Shown: positions 7,613 through 12,469 of the stretch, one piece after another
How positions within the stretch are numbered: position 1 is the stretch's first letter
How the letters are laid out: each line of letters begins with the position of its first letter
Program-made: the position numbers and the translations under genes
The notes under the pieces: model-generated
Databases searched by the model: none
What the model was told of the DNA's origin: nothing
Seen by the model: only the letters and a program-made list of their open reading frames with translations
DNA from: Clostridiales bacterium
GTDB taxonomy: Bacteria; Bacillota_A; Clostridia; Oscillospirales; Acutalibacteraceae
Direction of reading: 5' to 3'
Length of the DNA stretch: 12,469 nucleotides
Assembly: GCA_009774735.1 (NCBI GenBank)
Contig: VSOH01000030.1
Location: 1-12,469, forward strand

Positions 7613-9623
7613 TATTTACCTTCTTAAATTCATCAACTGCATCTAAAATCTGTTCTCTTATATAGTCTTCCAGCACCTTATCGGTTTCAATTGTCGATAC
7701 TATGCCGGCATAATTTGAATTGATATATTCAAGCATATCCATCTGGAACTGCTTGATTTTATTAACAGGAATATCCATAAATCTTCTTCCTGTTGCAACA
7801 ACTAAAGTGATTACCATATCGGCAAGTGAAAGCGGTCTGCCAAGAGGCTGCTTCAGAAGCTCCATAAGACCCTTGCCATAATCAAGACCTGCCTTAGTTT
7901 CCTCGTCCAGATCTGAAGAAAACTGCGTGAACACCTCCATCTCCCTGAACTGAGCAAGGTCGATACGAAGTGAGCCTGCTGCCTTTTTCATAGCCTTTGT
8001 CTGTGCTGCGCCGCCTACACGTGATACTGAAAGTCCTACGTTAACAGCAGGACGCATACCGCTGAAGAACAAATCACTTTCAAGGAAAATCTGTCCGTCT
8101 GTAATTGAAATTACATTTGTAGGGATATATGCAGACACATCACCTGCCTGCGTTTCAATAATCGGCAGTGCTGTAATCGAGCCGCCTCCAAGCTCATCGC
8201 TGAGCTTGCTTGAACGCTCAAGCAAACGTGAATGAAGATAAAACACATCACCGGGATATGCCTCACGTCCCGGGCTTCTTTCTAAAAGAAGTGACAAAGC
8301 ACGGTATGCAACTGCGTGCTTGCTAAGATCATCATAAACAATAAGGCAATCCTTGCCCTGATACATAAAGTATTCTGCCATAGCTGTTGCAGAATATGGT
8401 GAAATATATTGTAATGACGCAGGGTCTGAGGCTGTTGAGCAAACGATAATTGTATAATCCATTGCCCCTGCCTTTTCAAGCGTATGAACAAGCTTTGCAA
8501 CACTTGATGCTTTCTGACCGATTGCATTATAAATACAGACTACATCCTTGCCCTTCTGATTAATTATAGTGTCAAGAGCAATTGAGGTCTTGCCTGTCTG
8601 TCTGTCACCGATTATCAGCTCACGCTGACCTCTGCCGATAGGGAACATTGAGTCAATTGACAAAATACCTGTTGCAAGCGGCGTGTCAACACTTTTACGC
8701 TGAACAATTGAAGGTGCAGGCTGCTCAACCGGTCTGTAATCATCAGCAGCAATATCACCCTTACCATCAATCGGCTCACCGAGAGCATTAACAATTCTGC
8801 CTATAAAACCGCTGCCCACAGGAACACCTGCATTTTTATGTGTTCTTTTAACCTTTGAGCCCTGGTGAATACCCGCATCGCCTGCAAAAAGAATAACACC
8901 AATCTGATGCTTCTTAATATCCTGAACCATACCTTTAATGCCATTGTCAAAAACAACAATTTCACCATACATGGCATGGTCAAGACCGTGAACAGCTGCG
9001 ATGCTGTCCCCGACTCTTATAACAGTGCCGATTTCCTCACCGTCATATTTATGTTCAAAATCCTTGATATCCTGTCTTAAAACAGAAATAACGGATTCAT
9101 TATCAACAGAGCTTTCACGGGCTTTCTTCATAACCTGTGTCTTGATTTTCTCAAGCTTTGTTTTCAAACTGAAATCAAATTCCTTGCTGTTAACCCTGAT
9201 GATAAAACCGCCTATAAGGCTGTCATCATTAACAATTGTTATTTTAGCCTCGCCGGCATTTTCCTCCTTGCAAACAAAAGCTTTAATACCCTCAAGCTGC
9301 TCGTCATTCGGCGGAGTTGTGCAATAAACCGTGGCATTGGCAATATTATTTTTTTTATCAATCTCATTGATATATGCACATAATACTTCCTCAAGCTGAG
9401 CTGAACTGCCCTCTGCGGCAAGCTCTGCGATAAAAGCTCTTACAGAAGGTGCAAATAAATCATCAATAACCGCATGCTTCTCGCTTTGTGAAACATTTGG
9501 ATTATCAAGAATCTGCACAAGCTCCTCACTTGAATTGAATATTTTCAGCGCATCCTCAAGAGCTGAAACACTGACATTTGAAGAAAGCAGTGTTTCAAGA
9601 TATTTGTCAATATTCCGAATCAT
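7605..9623 (-). CDS. atpHA: F1Fo ATP synthase delta-alpha fusion protein (atpH and atpA in one frame)
   Basis: One uninterrupted 672-codon frame encodes two subunits that are normally separate. Residues 1 to about 165 are a complete delta/OSCP subunit, with an N-terminal helical domain and the C-terminal signature DDSLIGGFIIRV (133-144). Residues from about 165-175 to 672 are a complete alpha subunit: the N-terminal helix NESVISVLRQDIKDF, EIGTVIRVGDSIAAVHGL, the P-loop GDRQTGKT (339-346), and SGMRPAVNVGLSVSRVGG with the arginine finger (Arg535). The sum of usual delta (about 180) and alpha (about 500-510) lengths matches the total, and the linker is under 10 residues. There is no stop, spacer or good ribosome binding site at the junction. 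The ATG overlaps the atpF stop (TAATG) without its own strong site, indicating coupled translation. Delta joins the b stalk to the top of F1; alpha carries non-catalytic nucleotide sites. Three alphas per F1 would imply three deltas unless the protein is processed or internally initiated. Confidence 0.96.
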   Translation of the reverse strand: MIRNIDKYLETLLSSNVSVSALEDALKIFNSSEELVQILDNPNVSQSEKHAVIDDLFAPSVRAFIAELAAEGSSAQLEEVLCAYINEIDKKNNIANATVYCTTPPNDEQLEGIKAFVCKEENAGEAKITIVNDDSLIGGFIIRVNSKEFDFSLKTKLEKIKTQVMKKARESSVDNESVISVLRQDIKDFEHKYDGEEIGTVIRVGDSIAAVHGLDHAMYGEIVVFDNGIKGMVQDIKKHQIGVILFAGDAGIHQGSKVKRTHKNAGVPVGSGFIGRIVNALGEPIDGKGDIAADDYRPVEQPAPSIVQRKSVDTPLATGILSIDSMFPIGRGQRELIIGDRQTGKTSIALDTIINQKGKDVVCIYNAIGQKASSVAKLVHTLEKAGAMDYTIIVCSTASDPASLQYISPYSATAMAEYFMYQGKDCLIVYDDLSKHAVAYRALSLLLERSPGREAYPGDVFYLHSRLLERSSKLSDELGGGSITALPIIETQAGDVSAYIPTNVISITDGQIFLESDLFFSGMRPAVNVGLSVSRVGGAAQTKAMKKAAGSLRIDLAQFREMEVFTQFSSDLDEETKAGLDYGKGLMELLKQPLGRPLSLADMVITLVVATGRRFMDIPVNKIKQFQMDMLEYINSNYAGIVSTIETDKVLEDYIREQILDAVDEFKKVNNG
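9129..9131 (-). other. Met165 codon at the delta-alpha junction (possible internal start)
   Basis: This is the only in-frame ATG, GTG or TTG codon between the end of the delta signature and the conserved alpha core. Initiation here would give a 508-residue alpha, almost exactly the usual size, beginning MKKARESSVDNES. The upstream bases (ACAGGTT before the ATG) put AGG only 2 bases away, which is too close for a normal Shine-Dalgarno site. Internal initiation is therefore possible but poorly supported. Confidence 0.3.
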
Positions 9624-10105
9624 TAATCATCACTGCTTTCATTTAAAAATTTGTCATAAATGCTGCTGTCAATTTCAGCCGATGATTTCTCGCCGACAAC
9701 CTTTGCAGCAGTTTCCATAGCAAGTTGAGCAATACCCTCCTTGACAGAAAGACGTGCCTTTTCAGTTTCAGCTTCCGCTGCTTTGCGTGCATCGGATTTT
9801 ATTCTGTCTGCATCGCTCTGAGCACGATTGACAATCTTATCATATTCTGTCTTTGCATCCGCTCTGGCATCGGTAATAATCTGTTTTTTCTCATCCTCAA
9901 CACCTGCAAGCTCAGCCTCATACAGGCTTTTTAAAGAGTCAGCCTGCTCTCTGGCATTCTCAGCATCCTTGAACTGATTGTCAATCATTTCCTGTCTTTG
10001 TGTCAATATCTTCTTAATCGGTTTAAAAAGAAGGAATCTCATTAGCACAAAAAACAAAATGAGATTGATAATTGTCCAGAGAAAATTCAAGTCAAATTTT
10101 AACAT
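9623..10105 (-). CDS. atpF: F1Fo ATP synthase subunit b (peripheral stalk)
   Basis: This 160-residue protein is the stator arm linking the membrane a subunit to delta on F1. It has one N-terminal membrane helix (about 7-27, NFLWTIINLILFFVLMRFLLF) and then a long charged, Ala-rich amphipathic helix that would form the right-handed coiled coil of the stalk. Length is normal for b. AAAGGAA lies 6-7 bases before the ATG. Its TAA shares one base with the ATG of the delta-alpha fusion. That places the gene for the stalk directly before its delta partner, and the C-terminal residues are the part expected to bind delta. Only one b gene is present, so a homodimer is likely. Confidence 0.97.
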   Translation of the reverse strand: MLKFDLNFLWTIINLILFFVLMRFLLFKPIKKILTQRQEMIDNQFKDAENAREQADSLKSLYEAELAGVEDEKKQIITDARADAKTEYDKIVNRAQSDADRIKSDARKAAEAETEKARLSVKEGIAQLAMETAAKVVGEKSSAEIDSSIYDKFLNESSDD

Positions 10106-10133
10106 TTAACTGTTTCCTTTCATAAAACACTTG

Positions 10134-10355
10134 TTATTTCAGCAATACTATAATAAGAATAGCACCGATAAGACCGTAAATTGCAGTAGCCTCCGAGAGA
10201 GCCGCACCAAGAATAAGTGTTGTCTGAATTTTACCGGCCATTTCAGGCTGACGAGCCTGTGCCTCAACTGCCTTGCCTGTTGCGATACCGATACCGATAC
10301 CCGCACCGATACCAACCAATACTGCAATACCTGCACCAATTGCGATTAATCCCAT
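10134..10355 (-). CDS. atpE: F1Fo ATP synthase subunit c (ring proteolipid)
   Basis: This 73-residue proteolipid forms the rotor ring. It has two membrane helices joined by the polar loop ARQPE (34-38). Helix 1 has the alternating glycine motif GIGAGIGIG (15-23) used for tight ring packing, and helix 2 carries the ion-binding Glu55 in ALSEATAIYG. Compared with the Na+-binding c subunit of Ilyobacter tartaricus, the Gln32 position is Ile and the Ser66 position is Ala, while Thr67 and Tyr70 equivalents remain. Proton coupling is therefore more likely than Na+. I start at ATG 10355 because AAGGAG (10368-10363, minus strand) lies 7 bases upstream; an ATG 21 bases earlier lacks such a site. The strong binding site fits the high copy number needed. 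Confidence 0.97.
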   Translation of the reverse strand: MGLIAIGAGIAVLVGIGAGIGIGIATGKAVEAQARQPEMAGKIQTTLILGAALSEATAIYGLIGAILIIVLLK

Positions 10356-10396
10356 AACTTTTCTCCTTAAAACCATTAAAAATATTTATTATTAAA

Positions 10397-11194
10397 TCAA
10401 GCATTTTTTGCTTTCTTTGCTTTTTTAGCCTTTTTCTTCAGCTTCTTTTTCTTCTTCTCTTCCTCATCCTCAACAGCCTCCTGAATATAGAGCGCAGTAA
10501 GGAATACAAAGATATATGCCTGTAAGAGCCCGTCAAACAAATCAAAATACAGACTGAATACCATAGGAAGTACATAAGGTACAACTGCCTTTATAAGCTC
10601 CATAATGGTAAAAGCAGCAATAATATTACCGAAAAGTCGCATACAAAGTGAAAGCGGCTTTGTAAACACCTCTAAAATATTAATTGGTGTTATAACCCAT
10701 ATAGGCTTGGTAAGAGCCTTCAGTCTGCCAAGAACGCCCTTTTCTTTGAACGAACAGTATTCCACAAGCACAATGCTTGTCAGTGCCATTGCTGCCGTTA
10801 CCTGCATACTTTTTGTAGGTGGCTTAAATCCAAACAAACCAATCATATTTGAAGTACCGATAAATAACGCCATACTCATAAGCCAGGGAATATGCTTTTC
10901 AACCTTTTCGCCCATAATTCCTTTAAAAAAGCCCTCAGCCTTTTCATAGCAAAGCTCCAAAATCTGCTGACGTTTTGATATTTTACCGGTGACCTTTAAA
11001 TTTCTTGTTAAGATTATTGCCAACACAGAAAGCACTGCTATTATTATCCACGAAACAACAGTGGCTTCATCAAAGCCGATTTTAACACCGCCGATATTAA
11101 AGCTGAACACCTCTTCAATATTAAGCTGCTCCGTTAACTCGTGCTGCAAATCAAGCTTAGCGTTAATTGGACTAGTCGTTACTGTCACCTCCAT
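10397..11194 (-). CDS. atpB: F1Fo ATP synthase subunit a (ion channel)
   Basis: This subunit, about 265 residues long, forms the stator half-channels beside the c ring. The essential arginine lies in KPLSLCMRLFGN (Arg186 with the chosen start), and the last helix contains LQAYIFVFLTALYI. Five or so membrane helices are visible (about 48-64, 106-122, 133-147, 189-211, 219-238). The C-terminus is odd: an acidic EDEEE is followed by 19 residues of which 13 are lysine. The start is the least certain point. ATG 11194 has only a weak AAAGAAAA upstream, while a GGAGGTG lies within its first three codons. A longer in-frame version starting with GTG at 11278 would read through the promoter and is unlikely. 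It is the first gene of the atp operon; no atpI precedes it. Confidence 0.95.
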   Translation of the reverse strand: MEVTVTTSPINAKLDLQHELTEQLNIEEVFSFNIGGVKIGFDEATVVSWIIIAVLSVLAIILTRNLKVTGKISKRQQILELCYEKAEGFFKGIMGEKVEKHIPWLMSMALFIGTSNMIGLFGFKPPTKSMQVTAAMALTSIVLVEYCSFKEKGVLGRLKALTKPIWVITPINILEVFTKPLSLCMRLFGNIIAAFTIMELIKAVVPYVLPMVFSLYFDLFDGLLQAYIFVFLTALYIQEAVEDEEEKKKKKLKKKAKKAKKAKNA

Positions 11195-11213
11195 TTTTCT
11201 TTCATTGCCTAAG

Positions 11214-11242
11214 ATTATACACCCAAATATTAACAAAATCAA
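11214..11242 (-). promoter_or_regulatory. Sigma-A promoter of the atp operon
   Basis: On the minus strand, TTGATT (11242-11237) and a perfect TATAAT (11219-11214) are 17 bases apart. The predicted transcription start, about 11207-11205, leaves only some 11-13 bases before the atpB ATG at 11194. This is an unusually short leader for a highly expressed operon. Confidence 0.72.
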
Positions 11243-11348
11243 TTGAAATTGTAAACAAAAATTAACATTATGACACACTATTAATATTGTACAAATTTAT
11301 TATATGACAAAAACACAAATATTCTTTCATAAAAATAAATTTTATATA

Positions 11349-11377
11349 TTTACATATTGTCCCATTTCGTATATAAT
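11349..11377 (+). promoter_or_regulatory. Sigma-A promoter of proS
   Basis: TTTACA (11349-11354) and TATAAT (11372-11377) are separated by exactly 17 bases. The expected transcription start near 11384 gives a leader of about 40 bases, enough for the AAGGAG site at 11412-11417 but too short for a T-box riboswitch. Confidence 0.75.
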
Positions 11378-11424
11378 AAATATTCAGGTATTTTATTTAT
11401 AACATCTATATAAGGAGTTTAGAT

Positions 11425-12469
11425 ATGGCAAAGGATCAAAAGAAAATGGTGGATGCCATCACCTCTATGGACGAGGATTTTGCAAAATGGTACACCGATG
11501 TATGCAAAAAAGCAGAGCTTGTGTCATACACAAGCGTTAAGGGCTGTATGGTTATAAGACCCTACGGATATGCTATATGGGAAAATATTCAAAGAATACT
11601 TGACGGAATGTTCAAGGCAACCGGTCACGAAAATGTTAATATGCCGATGTTCATTCCTGAAAGTCTGCTTCAGAAGGAGGCTGACCACGTAGAGGGCTTT
11701 GCACCTGAATGTGCATGGGTAACCTACGGCGGCAATGAAAAGCTTGAGGAACGACTTTGCGTCCGCCCTACAAGTGAAACTCTGTTCTGTGAGCATTTCA
11801 AGGATATTGTTCATTCTCACAGAGATTTGCCTAAATTATATAATCAGTGGGTATCTGTTGTAAGATGGGAAAAAACAACAAGACCATTCCTTCGTTCACG
11901 TGAGTTCTTATGGCAGGAGGGTCATACACTCCACGCAACAGCAGAAGAAGCTATTGAAGAAACTGAAAAAATGCTCAATGTTTACACCAAATTCTGTCAG
12001 GAGGATTTGGCAATGCCTGTTGTACAGGGTATGAAAACAGAAAGCGACAAATTTGCAGGTGCAGAGCGTACTTACTGTATTGAGGCACTTATGCATGACG
12101 GCAAGGCTCTTCAGGCCGGCACCAGCCACTATTTCGGCGACGGCTTTGCAAAGGCATTTGAAATTCAATATTCAAACAAAGAAAATCAGCTCACCTACCC
12201 TCATCAGACCTCATGGGGCGTAACAACCAGACTGATCGGAGCAATCATTATGACACACGGCGATGACAACGGTCTTGTTCTTCCGCCTGCTGTTGCACCT
12301 ATTCAGGCAATCGTTCTTCCCATTGCTCAGCACAAGGAGGGCGTTCTTGATAAGGCTAATGAGCTGACAGAAAGATTAAAAAAGGTCTGCAGAGCAAAGA
12401 TTGATGACAGCAATAACTCACCGGGCTGGAAATTTGCCGAGTATGAAATGAAGGGTGTTCCTGTAAGAG
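11425..12469 (+). CDS. proS: Prolyl-tRNA synthetase, archaeal/eukaryote-type (partial, 3' end outside the window)
   Basis: This class II aminoacyl-tRNA synthetase charges tRNA-Pro with proline. The frame is open for 348 codons to the window edge; the family is usually about 470-480 residues, so the rest of the C-terminal part is missing only because of the window. Motif 1 lies around NVNMPMFIPES (70-80). RPTSET (114-119) and RWEKTTRPFLRSREFLWQEGH (147-167) form the proline and ATP pocket with motif 2. Motif 3 is GVTTRLIGAIIMTHGDDNGL (265-284), and the THGDDNGLVLPP signature is typical of the type that lacks the bacterial editing insertion. AAGGAG (11412-11417) lies 7 bases before the ATG. The gene is divergent from the atp operon with its own promoter. 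Confidence 0.97.
   Translation, partial: MAKDQKKMVDAITSMDEDFAKWYTDVCKKAELVSYTSVKGCMVIRPYGYAIWENIQRILDGMFKATGHENVNMPMFIPESLLQKEADHVEGFAPECAWVTYGGNEKLEERLCVRPTSETLFCEHFKDIVHSHRDLPKLYNQWVSVVRWEKTTRPFLRSREFLWQEGHTLHATAEEAIEETEKMLNVYTKFCQEDLAMPVVQGMKTESDKFAGAERTYCIEALMHDGKALQAGTSHYFGDGFAKAFEIQYSNKENQLTYPHQTSWGVTTRLIGAIIMTHGDDNGLVLPPAVAPIQAIVLPIAQHKEGVLDKANELTERLKKVCRAKIDDSNNSPGWKFAEYEMKGVPVR

Larger units (their letters stand above)
11195..11424. other. AT-rich divergent intergenic region between atpB and proS
   Basis: These 230 bases carry the two back-to-back promoters, whose -35 boxes face each other across about 106 bases of very AT-rich DNA. No open reading frame with a ribosome binding site is seen, and there is no T-box-like leader. 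An 8-base palindrome TTGTACAA (11287-11294) lies between the promoters but is too short to interpret. Confidence 0.6.

Noticed and set aside
8865..9327. Plus-strand open frames opposite the delta-alpha gene (and similar ones opposite atpG and atpB)
   Set aside because: They lack ribosome binding sites and family signatures and mirror the codons of well-supported genes on the other strand.
10148..10339. Overlapping minus-strand frame inside atpE, rich in Val, Ser and Gln
   Set aside because: It is the shifted frame of the glycine-repeat c-subunit codons and has no ribosome binding site.
11195..11278. An 84-base (28-residue) N-terminal extension of atpB beginning with GTG at 11278
   Set aside because: It has no ribosome binding site, reads through the -35 and -10 boxes, and its hydrophobic look comes from AT-rich promoter DNA.
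11221..11280. Possible Rex-type redox operator (TTAACA-like half sites) near the atp promoter
   Set aside because: No properly spaced inverted pair of half sites could be found; the matches are expected in such AT-rich DNA.
11378..11424. T-box riboswitch or other leader upstream of proS
   Set aside because: The leader is only about 40 bases and shows no T-box sequence or terminator hairpin.
1..12469. CRISPR arrays, tRNA or rRNA genes, insertion sequences, phage or defence genes
   Set aside because: No repeated spacer pattern, transposase, integrase, terminal inverted repeats or RNA gene signatures were seen.

Overview
The window looks like a chromosomal segment of a low-to-moderate-GC Gram-positive anaerobe, most likely a member of the Clostridia (perhaps a gut Oscillospirales/Ruminococcus-like bacterium). 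The evidence is the AT-rich intergenic DNA, strong AAGGAG-type ribosome binding sites, consensus sigma-A promoters, a DUF523 protein, MATE and Na/Pi-PhoU family transporters, and an editing-domain-less, archaeal/eukaryote-type prolyl-tRNA synthetase. The lineage is an inference; there is no rRNA or other taxonomic marker here.

Left part, plus strand (1-4863). The window opens in the last 45 codons of a membrane protein whose stop codon overlaps the start of a DUF523 gene (139-576), which is closed by a clear intrinsic terminator. A consensus promoter then drives a two-gene operon with overlapping reading frames: an APH/choline-kinase-fold small-molecule phosphotransferase (703-1686) and a MATE-family multidrug exporter (1676-2989). 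Next is a stand-alone Na+/phosphate cotransporter-family protein with a C-terminal PhoU-like domain (3121-4863).

Middle and right part, minus strand (4904-11194). A complete F1Fo ATP synthase operon reads right to left in the canonical order a, c, b, delta, alpha, gamma, beta, epsilon (atpBEFHAGDC), with no atpI immediately upstream. Its outstanding feature is that delta (atpH) and alpha (atpA) form one uninterrupted 672-codon reading frame. Both parts are intact: a whole delta/OSCP domain followed by a whole alpha subunit. F1 normally contains three alpha and one delta, so the fusion raises a real stoichiometry question. Other features of the operon are a c subunit lacking two Na+-site residues (Q to I, S to A), hence probably proton-driven, an a subunit with a very lysine-rich C-terminal tail, and an epsilon subunit that keeps the ATP-binding motif.

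The atp operon and the convergent Na/Pi gene share one long hairpin terminator (4865-4902). At the right end, a short AT-rich region (11195-11424) carries two divergent consensus promoters, one for atpB and one for proS, which runs off the window after 348 codons.

The most notable finding is the delta-alpha fusion. I cannot tell without a database search whether it has been described before. Everything else is ordinary housekeeping or transport content.
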